Assembly: GCF_900109145.1 (NCBI RefSeq)
Contig: NZ_FNYY01000003.1
Location: 186,001 to 250,000 of the forward strand
Source of the DNA: Marinovum algicola
GTDB lineage: Bacteria > Pseudomonadota > Alphaproteobacteria > Rhodobacterales > Rhodobacteraceae
DNA: 64,000 bases
Direction of reading: 5' to 3'
Both the position numbers and the translations under genes were made by a program. Positions 42,941 to 51,534 of this stretch are shown here, piece by piece. Position 1 is the first letter of the stretch; every line of letters begins with the position of its first letter. A model generated the notes under the pieces. That model saw only the letters and a program-made list of their open reading frames with translations, did not search any database and was not told the DNA's origin.

Positions 42941-45426
42941 CGCTCGCCCCCGGCGTCTCCGGTCACATCGCCGGTGCCGTCGCCCGGCGAAGGCTCGCGC
43001 TGGGGCGCGGCGCCGGTGTCCTCACGGGCCGGGGCGTCCTCTTCTGACGCCTTCGGCGCCTCCTGCGGGCGCAGCGCCTCGGGGTTGCGCAGCCAAATGT
43101 CGCGCTGAGCATAGGGGATCTCGATGCCTTCCTTGGCAAAGACCTCGACGATCTGATGGCGCATCTCGGTACGCACGCCCATGCCTTCGCCAATGTCGCG
43201 CAGCACGGCCCGGATCCGGAAATCGAGCGAATCCGCCCCGAAGCCCATGAAATCCACTGCCGGCTCGGGGTTCATCAGCACCTGATCGTGGTGCCGGGCG
43301 ACCTTGAGCAGCAGGTCCTGCACCTTGCGGGTGTCCGACCCGTAAGCCACGCCGACATCGATGATGATCCGGCCGATCGAATTGCCGCGGGTATAATTGG
43401 CCACCCGGCCCGAGACGAAATCGGCGTTGGGGATGATCACGTCGTAGCGGTCGAAGGTTTCGAGCTTGGTCGAGCGCACCGAGATCCGCTTGACCGTGCC
43501 GTGGATGCCGCCGACCTCGATCCAGTCGCCTTCGGCGATCGGCCGTTCGATCAGCAGGATGATCCCCGAGACAAAGTTCGACACGATATTCTGAAGCCCG
43601 AAACCGATCCCGACCGAGAGCGCACCAGCGACGATGGCGAGCGACGACAGGTCGAGCCCGGCCGAAGTGATCGCCACCAGCGCGGCAATGAAGATACCGA
43701 CGTAGCCGATGCCCGAGATGATGGCGTTCTGCCCGCCGGTGTCGATCTTGGTCTTGGGCAGGATCGAGTTCTTGAGCGCGCCCTGAAGCAGACGGGTCGC
43801 CATGTAGCCGGCGACAAAGACCAGCAGCAGCACCAGGAAATCCATCGGTGAAATGCGGCTGTCGCCAATCGCAAAGCCTTCGCCGATCTGGGTCCAGAGC
43901 TCGGTCAGGTCGGCCACCCGCGCGCCCCAGAGCAGCGCCAGGAAAGGCAGCGCCGCGAGCGCGAGGGTAAACCCGATCAGCACCGTGATCAGGCTGTCGG
44001 CCTCTTCCTCGGACTGGCGCATCACGTAGCGGTAAAGATCGTTGGTAAAGCGTTGCAGCACCACGATCAGCCCGAGCAGGCCCAGCGTCGCGATGGTCGG
44101 AAAGATCAGCCGCGAGGCGGCGGTGCCATAGCCGGTGGCTGCCAGCACCGGGCCGACGATCGACACCAGGATGACGATCCGGCCGAGAAAGCTGACCACC
44201 CGGGCGCGCACCAGGCGTTCGGTGTTGGCACTGTCGAACTTGATATGGGTGATCATCAGCTGCCCGAGGCGGAACAGGATCAGCGCCGTCACCACCAGCA
44301 GCGGGAATTCGAGCACCGAGACCGTGGCCTCGTCATAGCTCTCGATCTGGGCGAATTCATGAATCGCGTCACGCAGCACCAACAGGATCGCAAGGGTGCT
44401 GGCATAGGTCCGTGCCTCGCGCCGCTGGCTCCGTGCCATCGGCAACATGCGGTCGCCGTCGTGCTGTGAAAACAGCCGGTCGACCAGCCAACGCAGCCCG
44501 AGGATCACCAGGCCCCAGGCCGGAAGATTGTCGAGCAGCAGGGTGGTCAGCGCGCCCGGCGTGCCGGTGGCAAAGATCGCCTCGGTCAGCGCGTAAAGGC
44601 CGATCAGCGGAAGCGCGATCTGGCCGACCGAGACAAGGAAGCTGAAAACCGCGCCGCCGCGGGCCGAATTCTTTCGCATCCAGTTGCCGCCGTCGCGCGC
44701 CCAGGCCCGGCCGCGCAGCACGAGCACGCCCCCCACGACCAGCAGCAGCAGCACCATCGGCAGGTTGCGGCGCAGTTCAGCCTGGCCGATGTCGGAGCTC
44801 CAGGACTTGTCGATCTCGCTGCCGATGGCGGTCCAGGTCTGGCCCAGGTCGCCCAGGGCAATCGCCCAGTTCTCCGGCATCAGCGGGATCGGCCCGAGCT
44901 CGAACAGCGCGTCGGTCTGGCGGGCGCGGATCAGCGCGTCGATTTCCCGGATGATGCCGTCGGCGCGGTTATAGGCCTCTTCCGCGGCGCGGATCGGGGC
45001 GCGCAGCTCGGCAAGCTGTTCGTTCAGCTCGACCCGGCGATTTGCCACCTCTTCGGGCTCGGTCTCGCCCTCGGCCGGGGCCTCGCCCAGGGCATCGAGC
45101 TGCGACTGGATGGTGCGGATCCGCGATTGGTTGGTGTCCTGCGCCGTCAGAAAGCGCGCACGCCAATCCGCCAGCTCGCGGCGCAGCGTCTCGAAGGCGC
45201 TGTCAGAGGCGCGGCCGGCGGCCAGTGCGCTCTCGGCGCGCCGCGCCAGCTCGTTCCAGGCCTCGAAATCGATCGGCTCGTCAGCGGCGGCCAGCGACAT
45301 TCCGACTTGAAGATCCGGCTCGATGTCTCCGACCGAGATATCTTGCGCATGCAACGCACGCGTGGAGAGAACAAGGCTCGCGAACAGGGCCAGCAACAGC
45401 GCCGGCAGAAAGGCAGGCATACGCAT
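42937..45426 (-). CDS. Large MscS-family mechanosensitive channel with DUF3772-type N-terminus
   Basis: 829 residues. Signal sequence about 1-25 (ending STRALHA), then a periplasmic coiled-coil-rich region of about 180 residues (QLAELRAPIRAAEEAYNRADGII), a bundle of about ten membrane helices (about 205-560) and the MscS core: GGQNAIISGIGYVGIFIAAL, LSVGIGFGLQNIVSNFVSGIILLIERPIAEGDWIEV in the pore helix and beta domain (about 580-665), and a cytoplasmic alpha-beta domain. It releases solutes on hypo-osmotic shock. The start overlaps the cysK stop by one base (TGATG). The last 40 residues are a Glu/Pro/Ala-rich tail. Confidence 0.9.
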   Translation of the reverse strand: MRMPAFLPALLLALFASLVLSTRALHAQDISVGDIEPDLQVGMSLAAADEPIDFEAWNELARRAESALAAGRASDSAFETLRRELADWRARFLTAQDTNQSRIRTIQSQLDALGEAPAEGETEPEEVANRRVELNEQLAELRAPIRAAEEAYNRADGIIREIDALIRARQTDALFELGPIPLMPENWAIALGDLGQTWTAIGSEIDKSWSSDIGQAELRRNLPMVLLLLVVGGVLVLRGRAWARDGGNWMRKNSARGGAVFSFLVSVGQIALPLIGLYALTEAIFATGTPGALTTLLLDNLPAWGLVILGLRWLVDRLFSQHDGDRMLPMARSQRREARTYASTLAILLVLRDAIHEFAQIESYDEATVSVLEFPLLVVTALILFRLGQLMITHIKFDSANTERLVRARVVSFLGRIVILVSIVGPVLAATGYGTAASRLIFPTIATLGLLGLIVVLQRFTNDLYRYVMRQSEEEADSLITVLIGFTLALAALPFLALLWGARVADLTELWTQIGEGFAIGDSRISPMDFLVLLLVFVAGYMATRLLQGALKNSILPKTKIDTGGQNAIISGIGYVGIFIAALVAITSAGLDLSSLAIVAGALSVGIGFGLQNIVSNFVSGIILLIERPIAEGDWIEVGGIHGTVKRISVRSTKLETFDRYDVIIPNADFVSGRVANYTRGNSIGRIIIDVGVAYGSDTRKVQDLLLKVARHHDQVLMNPEPAVDFMGFGADSLDFRIRAVLRDIGEGMGVRTEMRHQIVEVFAKEGIEIPYAQRDIWLRNPEALRPQEAPKASEEDAPAREDTGAAPQREPSPGDGTGDVTGDAGGER

Positions 45427-46460
45427 CAGCTGTCCTCGAACACGCCGGGGATCGAGGCCGGTGCGCGGGTCAGCCAATCGGGTGTCGGCAGGCCCTTGTC
45501 GCGCAGGAACTCGGGGTTGAACAGCTTGGACTGATAGCGCGTGCCATAGTCGCAGAGGACGGTGACAATGGTGTGCCCCGGCCCCATTTCCCTGGCCAGC
45601 CGGATCGCGCCCGCGACGTTGATGCCGGACGACCCGCCAAGGCAGAGCCCTTCGTTCTTGAGCAGGTCAAAGACGATGGGCAGCGCCTCGCTGTCCGGGA
45701 TGTTGTAGCTGAAATCCGGGGTGAAGCCTTCGAGGTTGGCGGTGATCCGCCCCTGGCCGATGCCCTCGGTGATCGAGCTGCCTTCGGCCTTGTGCTCGCC
45801 GTGATTGTAGAAATGGTTCAGCGTCGCGCCATCGGGATCGGCCAGTGCCATCTTGACGCCCTTGGGTTGCAGCGCCATGCCGACACCGGCCAGCGTGCCG
45901 CCCGAGCCCACCGCCGCGACAAAGCCGTCGACCTTGCCACCGGTCTGCTCCCAGATCTCGGGGCCGGTGGTTTCGACATGCGCCTGACGGTTGGCGACAT
46001 TGTCGAACTGGTTGGCCCAGATCACGCCCTTGTCCGAGCTCTCGTTCATCTTCTCGGCCAGGCGCCCCGAGTAGCGCACGTAGTTGTTGGGGTTGCGATA
46101 GGGCGCCGCCGGCACCTGCACCAGCTCGGCGCCGGCCAGACGGATCATATCCTTCTTTTCCTGGCTTTGGGTCTCGGGGATGACGATCACCGTCTTGAAG
46201 CCCATCGAGGCCCCCACCAACGCCAGACCGATGCCGGTGTTGCCCGCCGTCCCCTCGACGATCGTGCCGCCGGGTTTGAGCAGACCTTTCTCCACCGCGT
46301 CCTTGATGATGTAGAGCGCGGCGCGGTCCTTGACCGACTGGCCGGGGTTCATGAACTCGGCCTTGCCCAGGATGGTACAGCCGGTTTCTTCGCTGGCCTG
46401 CTTCAGCTTGATCAACGGGGTTTTGCCAACGGCGTCGGCCAGATCGGATGCAATGCGCAT
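45426..46460 (-). CDS. cysK: Cysteine synthase (O-acetylserine sulfhydrylase)
   Basis: 344 residues, PLP enzyme making cysteine from O-acetylserine and sulfide. The PLP lysine lies in MNPGQSVKDRAALYI, the PLP-phosphate loop in EGTAGNTGIGLALVG, and the CysK/CysM motif GGSSGINVAGAIRLA near the C-terminus. It directly follows trgB and precedes the channel gene with overlap. In Rhodobacter sphaeroides, cysK adjacent to trgAB contributes to tellurite resistance; the same arrangement here suggests a shared role in oxyanion and thiol stress. Confidence 0.95.
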   Translation of the reverse strand: MRIASDLADAVGKTPLIKLKQASEETGCTILGKAEFMNPGQSVKDRAALYIIKDAVEKGLLKPGGTIVEGTAGNTGIGLALVGASMGFKTVIVIPETQSQEKKDMIRLAGAELVQVPAAPYRNPNNYVRYSGRLAEKMNESSDKGVIWANQFDNVANRQAHVETTGPEIWEQTGGKVDGFVAAVGSGGTLAGVGMALQPKGVKMALADPDGATLNHFYNHGEHKAEGSSITEGIGQGRITANLEGFTPDFSYNIPDSEALPIVFDLLKNEGLCLGGSSGINVAGAIRLAREMGPGHTIVTVLCDYGTRYQSKLFNPEFLRDKGLPTPDWLTRAPASIPGVFEDS

Positions 46461-46515
46461 AATGTCCGCTCTCCTCTAAGGATTTGTCGTTGTGTATGCG
46501 CCGTGCGGCGTGAAC

Positions 46516-47658
46516 TCAAGGGCGCGCAACAAGCCCGCCCCGGCGCAATTTCTCACGATGCCGTGCAAGCCAGAGCAGCATCATCGCCAGAGGCCCGGCA
46601 TTGGCCTCGCCGCTTTCAACCAGCGTCATGGCCCGATCAAAGGAAATCACATGGCTGCGGATGTCTTCGTTTTCATGTGCCAGCCCGGCCAGACGGCCCT
46701 CCTCGGCCGAAAGATCGCAGAGCCCGAGATAGCAATGAAAGAACTCGGTCGAATAACCCGGCGAGGGATAAACCCGCGTCATCAGCCGCAGGTCGCCCAG
46801 CTCCAGCCCCGCCTCCTCCATCGCTTCTCGCCGGGCGCAATCGGCCGGGCGTTCGCCGGCGTCGACCAGCCCGGCGATGGGTTCCAGCATCCAGGGCACC
46901 GGATCACGCCGCCAGACCGGGCCAAAGCGGAATTGCTCGACCAGCATCACCTGATCCTGCACCGGGTCATACGGCAGCACCAGCGCCGCATCATAGGCCT
47001 GAAACGCCTCGCGCCCGATGGTGGCGCTGCGGGCGCCGTCGAACCGGCGGAAAGAGATATCAAAGGCGCGCAGGCGGAAAAAGCCGTCATAGCCCGGCCG
47101 CGTCGCTTCGATCCGGTAATCGTCCGGCGCCGGCGCCCGGCGCACCGTCGTCGGCGCCGCCTCCTGCGCCAGGCATTGCGCCCAGCCGCGCGCCCGGATC
47201 CAGGGAAACAGCCGGTCGATGTCCTGCGGCGTGGTCACGCCGAACCGCTCCATCACCTCATCCGCCGCCGCCAGCGTCAACGGGCCGAAGCGCGCCACCC
47301 AATCGGCCAGCCGCCAAGGCGCGCCCGCCGGCCAGCGCGCGCCCTCGGGCAGATAGACCAGCGCCTGGCAGGCGCCCTCCGGCGTCGTCACCTCGAGCGG
47401 TTCGAGCGCATAGCCGAACCCGCCTTCGTAGTGATCGAGCCGCGCCAGCGCCTCTTCATCCAGATCGAGCAACAGCAGGCCTTCGGCGCGCCCGCGGGCT
47501 TCGGCCCGGATGGTCGGAAAACATTCGCCCGCCGCCCAATAGACCGCCCAGCCCGGCAGCACCGCCGGGCTCAGCGCGATCTCGGCCGCGGGCCGGCCCA
47601 GCACCCGCTCCAACAGCGGCACATGGCACAGAGTGCCGTAGAAAAACAGATCGGCCAT
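46516..47658 (-). CDS. trgB: TrgB-type tellurite-resistance protein: gamma-glutamylcyclotransferase-like plus NUDIX fusion
   Basis: 380 residues. The N-terminal domain (1-130) is an AIG2/GGCT-like barrel: LFFYGTLCHVPLLERVLG and the LDHYEGGFGY segment with the expected acidic residue. The C-terminal domain (about 200-370) is a NUDIX hydrolase of ADP-ribose pyrophosphatase type with the complete box GLVDAGE-x7-REAMEEAGL (about 290-312). This two-domain layout matches TrgB proteins. ATG 47658 starts right at the conserved MADLFFYGTL. It follows trgA by 4 bases. How it confers tellurite resistance is not established; removal of toxic nucleotide derivatives or glutathione metabolism are possible roles. 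Confidence 0.88.
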   Translation of the reverse strand: MADLFFYGTLCHVPLLERVLGRPAAEIALSPAVLPGWAVYWAAGECFPTIRAEARGRAEGLLLLDLDEEALARLDHYEGGFGYALEPLEVTTPEGACQALVYLPEGARWPAGAPWRLADWVARFGPLTLAAADEVMERFGVTTPQDIDRLFPWIRARGWAQCLAQEAAPTTVRRAPAPDDYRIEATRPGYDGFFRLRAFDISFRRFDGARSATIGREAFQAYDAALVLPYDPVQDQVMLVEQFRFGPVWRRDPVPWMLEPIAGLVDAGERPADCARREAMEEAGLELGDLRLMTRVYPSPGYSTEFFHCYLGLCDLSAEEGRLAGLAHENEDIRSHVISFDRAMTLVESGEANAGPLAMMLLWLARHREKLRRGGLVARP

Positions 47659-47662
47659 CGGC

Positions 47663-48103
47663 TCAGTTCCAGCGCAGCGAGGCAAGGTAGGTCAGCAGCC
47701 CGGCCAGCACCCCGCCCACCGCCAGGGTCAGGATCACGTCGAGCGTGAAGACCTGCGCGCCGAAATCGACGCCGATCTGAAACACCGCCGCAATCGCCTC
47801 GATCGGCCCGTCATAGCGGTGCCGCATGGCCAGCCGGGTCATTTCATTGGCCGACTGCGCGAACAGTGCCACGAAGGTGAGGATCGCCGCGCCGGTCAGG
47901 CCAAAGCTGATCGCATCGGCCAGCCGCGTCGTCGACAAGGGCCCGGTGTAGAACCAGCCCGTGAGAAAGCCAATTGCCATGTTGAGCGGCAGGAATATCC
48001 CGAAATCCGTCGCCTCGGGCATCACGTCCATGACCATCTTGGACACGACATAGGCCAGAACCGAGAGCACAATCGCGGCAACGAGCTTGGGGATGGTGGG
48101 CAT
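47663..48103 (-). CDS. trgA: TrgA family membrane protein (tellurite resistance)
   Basis: 146 residues with four predicted membrane helices (about 5-24, 36-52, 65-88, 120-140). The sequence KLVAAIVLSVLAYVVSKMV ... FGIFLPLNMAIGFLTGWFYTG fits TrgA proteins of this order. Its start overlaps the upstream cfa stop by one base (TGATG), and trgB follows 4 bases later, so cfa-trgA-trgB are translated together. TrgA and TrgB together raise tellurite resistance in Rhodobacter sphaeroides; the molecular function is unknown. Confidence 0.87.
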   Translation of the reverse strand: MPTIPKLVAAIVLSVLAYVVSKMVMDVMPEATDFGIFLPLNMAIGFLTGWFYTGPLSTTRLADAISFGLTGAAILTFVALFAQSANEMTRLAMRHRYDGPIEAIAAVFQIGVDFGAQVFTLDVILTLAVGGVLAGLLTYLASLRWN

Positions 48104-49314
48104 CAGGCGGCGGGCCTCCGAACGGTGATCTGCGTTACGTCGCAGTTACCGCTGTGAAAGGTCGCCGCGCAAGAGGTGAGATAGAAGTTCCACATCCGCC
48201 GGAACCTCTGGTCAAAGCCCAGCCGGGCCACCTCGTCCCAGCGGGAATTGAAGGTTTCGTGCCAGCGGCGCAGGGTCTGGCTGTAGCTCTCGCCGAATTC
48301 GACCGAGCGCAGCACCCCCAGACCCGCCTGCTCGATCTCGTCCAGCAGCGCCTTGCGCGAAGGCAGCATGCCGCCGGGAAAGATGTATTTCTGGATGAAA
48401 TCGACCCCGCGTCGATAGACCTCCCAGCGCTTGTCCTGCACGGTGATGATCTGAAGCGTCGCCGATTTTCCGGGCCGCAGCCGTTCGCGCACTGTGTCGA
48501 AATAGACCGGCCAGTATTTCTCGCCCACCGCCTCGAACATCTCGATGCTGGCGATGCCGTCGTATTGCCCGCGCTCGTCGCGATAATCCTGCAACTTGAA
48601 CTCCACCTGCCCGGCCAGCCCCGCCCGCGCGATCCGGTCCCGGGCATAGTTGAACTGCTCCTTGCTGATCGTCAGCCCGGTCACCCGCAGCCCGCGCTCG
48701 CGCGCGGCATATTCGGCAAACCCGCCCCAGCCACAGCCGATCTCGAGCACATGATCGCCGGGCTGCACCTCCATCTGATCGACCATCGAGGCATATTTGG
48801 CGATCTGCGCGTTTTCCAGGCTTTCCTGACCGGTCTCGAACAGCGCCGAGGAATAGGTCATCGTGTCATCGAGCCAGAGGCCGTAGAATTCATTCCCCAG
48901 ATCGTAGTGATACGAGATATTCCTGCGCGCCTGCCGCCGCGAATTGCTGTTGAGCCAGAACCGCAGCCGTTCATAGGCGCGCACCAGCGACATGCCGGGA
49001 AAGCCGTCATACAGATCGTCATTGTCGGCATGCACCAGATCAAGAAAGGCCATCAGGTCGGGCGTGTCCCACCAGCCATCGAGGTAGGCATCGCAAAACC
49101 CCAGATCGCCCTCGCGGATCAGCCGGGCAAAGACATCGGTGTTGTGAATGGCCAGCTCGGCCACCGGCCCGGCGGCCCGGCCCTCGGCACGAAACCGCCG
49201 CCCGTCGGGCAGCACGAAATCGAGCCGGCCATGGTTCATCTCGCTGGTGGCCGCGAAGACCTGGCTGAAATACCGCGGCAGGTTGGCCTGCCCATGCGTC
49301 GACGTGAGATACAT
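48103..49314 (-). CDS. cfa: Cyclopropane-fatty-acyl-phospholipid synthase-type methyltransferase
   Basis: 403 residues; SAM-dependent enzyme that methylates unsaturated phospholipid acyl chains at the membrane. The N-terminal lipid-binding region is followed by NISYHYDLGNEFYGLWLDDTMTYSSALF in two parts (about 130-160), the SAM loop VLEIGCGWGGFAEYAA (about 190-205) and the family segments SIEMFEAVGEKYWPVYF and KYIFPGGMLPS. It lies between photolyase and trgA, mirroring the phrA-cfaA gene pair that responds to singlet oxygen in Rhodobacter sphaeroides. A related methyltransferase of furan fatty-acid synthesis is an alternative. A promoter of its own is visible upstream. Confidence 0.88.
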   Translation of the reverse strand: MYLTSTHGQANLPRYFSQVFAATSEMNHGRLDFVLPDGRRFRAEGRAAGPVAELAIHNTDVFARLIREGDLGFCDAYLDGWWDTPDLMAFLDLVHADNDDLYDGFPGMSLVRAYERLRFWLNSNSRRQARRNISYHYDLGNEFYGLWLDDTMTYSSALFETGQESLENAQIAKYASMVDQMEVQPGDHVLEIGCGWGGFAEYAARERGLRVTGLTISKEQFNYARDRIARAGLAGQVEFKLQDYRDERGQYDGIASIEMFEAVGEKYWPVYFDTVRERLRPGKSATLQIITVQDKRWEVYRRGVDFIQKYIFPGGMLPSRKALLDEIEQAGLGVLRSVEFGESYSQTLRRWHETFNSRWDEVARLGFDQRFRRMWNFYLTSCAATFHSGNCDVTQITVRRPAA

Positions 49315-49341
49315 TGCCCACTTCTTCCCTGTTATATGAAT

Positions 49342-49371
49342 AGTTTAGGCGCGATTTTCATCATCTGGCAA
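49342..49371 (-). promoter_or_regulatory. Candidate promoter of cfa-trgAB
   Basis: On the minus strand, TTGCCA (49371-49366), an 18-base spacer and TAAACT (49347-49342), 28 bases before the cfa start, in an AT-rich gap of 65 bases between phr and cfa. Confidence 0.5.
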
Positions 49372-49379
49372 GTCGCGGA

Positions 49380-50786
49380 TCAGAAGCCTCTGTTCTCATA
49401 GGCGGTCAGCGCCCTTTGCCGGCCTTCGTCGAGCCTGACGACCGGCTCGGGATAGGGATCGTCGGGCGACATGTTCCAGCGCCGGGGGATCGACTCGAAA
49501 TAGGCCAGCGCGGTCTCCGGCGGATCGTCCTGCCCCTCGGCGATCCAACGGGTCACATAGGCGCGCCGGGGATCGAATTTCTCGCGCTGGGTGACCGGGT
49601 TGAAGACCCGGAAATAGGGCGCGGCATCCGGCCCCGACCCCGCCACCCATTGCCAGCCCATGGCATTCGACGCCGGATCCCAATCGGTCAGGCAATCCTC
49701 GAACCAGCGCAGCCCCACCTTCCAATGGGTCATCAGGTGCTTGGTCAGGTAGGAGGCGACGATCATCCGCACGCGGTTGTGCATCCGCCCGGTGACATAC
49801 ATCTCGCGCAGCCCGGCATCGACCAGCGGAATGCCGGTGCGCGCCTGTTTCCACGCCTTGATCTCGGCGGCGCGTTCGTCGTCCCGCCAGGGAAAGCCGT
49901 CCCATTCCTCGCGCCAGTTGTCCGTCAGAATGCGCGGCATGTTGACCATCAGGTGATAGGCAAACTCGCGCCAGCCCAGTTCGCGCAGAAAGGCCTCGGC
50001 GCCCGGCTTGCCCTCGTGACGTGCTCTCTGGCCCGCGTGCCAGCACTGGCGCGGGCTGATCTCGCCATAGGTCAGATATTCCGACAGGCCCGAGGTGGCA
50101 TCGTCCGCCGGAAAATCGCGCCGGTCCTTGTAACCGGCGACATCCTCGTCGATGAACCGCGCCAGCCGCGCCTGCGCCGCCGCCTCGCCGGGATCGGTGT
50201 AACGGCGCACCACCTCCGCCCCGCACCGCATTGCTTGGCCCAGGTTCCAGTCATTCAGGTTTTCGCTTGTAGCCCATTGACTTGGTGTCGGAATCTTATC
50301 CGGCGCTTTAAGATTGGCGCCCACATCGCGGCCCTTGACCGCCTTCCAATATGGTGAAAACACCTTGTATGGCCCGCCGCTCTTGGTCTCGACCGAGCGC
50401 GGATCGAAGATGACATGCCCTTCATGCATCTCAAATTCAATATCTTGCGCGTCGAACTTCTCCTTTAACTTGAAGTCACGACGCTCGATCTCCGGGTGAT
50501 AGCTCCGGGAACAGAGGATGCGGGTCGCCCCGGTGTCCTGCACCAGGTCAGTCAGAACCTCTGACGATTTTCCCGAACGCAGGATCAGTCTGCTGCCCTT
50601 GTCCTCCAACATGCTGGCCAGCGCCTCGAGGGACAGGCCCAGCCGCCATTTCGGAGCGGCGCCAAGCCTGTCGACGCTGGTGTCTCGGATAAAGACCGGC
50701 ACCACCGGGCCCCGCTTGCAGGCCGCCGTCAAAGCCGGGTGATCAGAGAGCCGCAGATCGCGGCGGAACCAGAGAAGTGTTGTCAC
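49380..50786 (-). CDS. phr: Deoxyribodipyrimidine photolyase
   Basis: 468 residues; repairs UV-induced pyrimidine dimers with blue light and FAD. The N-terminal antenna domain starts TTLLWFRRDLRLSDHPAL; the C-terminal FAD domain contains GLSEYLTYGEISPRQCW, WREFAYHLMVNMP, TGIPLVDAGLREMYVTGRMHNRVRMI and DWDPASNAMGWQWVAGSG, all standard for class I photolyases. The start is GTG 50786, with AAGGGGG 5 bases upstream, because it places the conserved TTLLWFRRDLR at the N-terminus. Longer in-frame versions would run through the promoter region. It is first in the phr-cfa-trgA-trgB-cysK string. Confidence 0.94.
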   Translation of the reverse strand: MTTLLWFRRDLRLSDHPALTAACKRGPVVPVFIRDTSVDRLGAAPKWRLGLSLEALASMLEDKGSRLILRSGKSSEVLTDLVQDTGATRILCSRSYHPEIERRDFKLKEKFDAQDIEFEMHEGHVIFDPRSVETKSGGPYKVFSPYWKAVKGRDVGANLKAPDKIPTPSQWATSENLNDWNLGQAMRCGAEVVRRYTDPGEAAAQARLARFIDEDVAGYKDRRDFPADDATSGLSEYLTYGEISPRQCWHAGQRARHEGKPGAEAFLRELGWREFAYHLMVNMPRILTDNWREEWDGFPWRDDERAAEIKAWKQARTGIPLVDAGLREMYVTGRMHNRVRMIVASYLTKHLMTHWKVGLRWFEDCLTDWDPASNAMGWQWVAGSGPDAAPYFRVFNPVTQREKFDPRRAYVTRWIAEGQDDPPETALAYFESIPRRWNMSPDDPYPEPVVRLDEGRQRALTAYENRGF

Positions 50787-50803
50787 GAATGCCCCCTTTT
50801 TCA

Positions 50804-50833
50804 CTGATACGCAGCCCGGCAACCCCCGGATCA
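50804..50833 (-). promoter_or_regulatory. Candidate sigma-E (RpoE/ChrR-type) promoter of phr
   Basis: Minus-strand TGATCC (50833-50828), an 18-base spacer and TATCAG (50809-50804), a predicted start near 50797, just before the ribosome site. TGATCC is the -35 element of Rhodobacter sigma-E promoters, whose regulon includes photolyase and cfa. The -10 half does not match the usual TAAG-type sequence well. Confidence 0.45.
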
Positions 50834-50934
50834 CACGAGATGTTCTGAGCTGACGCAAAGGTATGGCGAAATCCTTTCCTGCCAAGCCGCGCAGGTCTAG
50901 TCTGGCCGCACCGAAGTTTTCGAAAGGTGCCTGT

Positions 50935-51534
50935 GTGACCTGCGCCCTGATCCTGCCCGCCGCCGGCCGCTCCAGCCGGATGCGCGGCGCCGACAAGTTG
51001 CTTGAGGACGTGGGCGGCATGCCCTGCCTGCGCGCCATGGCCCTGCGCGGGCTCAGCGCCGGGCTGTCGGTGATCGTTACCCTGCCCGGCGCCGATCATC
51101 CGCGCGCCCAGGCCTTGGCGGAAACCCCGGTGCGGCGCGTTCTGGTGCCAGACGCCGCCGAAGGCATGGCCGCCTCGCTGCGCGCCGCCGTGGCGGCCCT
51201 GCCCGTGGGCACGTACGCCGCGCTCGTCCTGCCGCCCGACATGCCCGATATCACCAGCGCCGATCTGCGCGCGCTGGTCCGCGCGGCCGAGGCCGACCCG
51301 GAGGCGCTGATATTTCAGGCCACGACCCGGGACGGCGCGCCAGGCCATCCGATCCTGTTTCGCAACGCCTTGTTCGACGCGTTTCACCAGCTCACCGGCG
51401 ACACCGGCGCGCGGAGCATCCTTCAGGCGCACAAGGCGGCGCGCCGGCTTGTCGCCCTGCCGGGCGACCGCGCCCGGCTCGATCTCGACACGCCCGAGGC
51501 CTGGGCGGCCTGGCGTCAGCGCAAGACGGCCTAA
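50935..51534 (+). CDS. MobA/MocA-like nucleotidyltransferase
   Basis: 199 residues. The nucleotide-binding start CALILPAAGRSSRMRGADKLLEDVGG and the DMPD metal-binding centre in LVLPPDMPDITSADL are characteristic of the MobA/MocA/IspD superfamily; G-H-P near RDGAPGHPILFRNALF also fits MocA. It may attach CMP or GMP to molybdopterin or act on another sugar-type substrate. Function in molybdenum cofactor biosynthesis is only suggestive, although molybdoenzyme SoeA is in the window. GTG 50935 follows AAAGG; ATG 50863 directly touches its possible ribosome site. Its stop overlaps the convergent RTX gene stop by four bases. Confidence 0.82.
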   Translation: MTCALILPAAGRSSRMRGADKLLEDVGGMPCLRAMALRGLSAGLSVIVTLPGADHPRAQALAETPVRRVLVPDAAEGMAASLRAAVAALPVGTYAALVLPPDMPDITSADLRALVRAAEADPEALIFQATTRDGAPGHPILFRNALFDAFHQLTGDTGARSILQAHKAARRLVALPGDRARLDLDTPEAWAAWRQRKTA

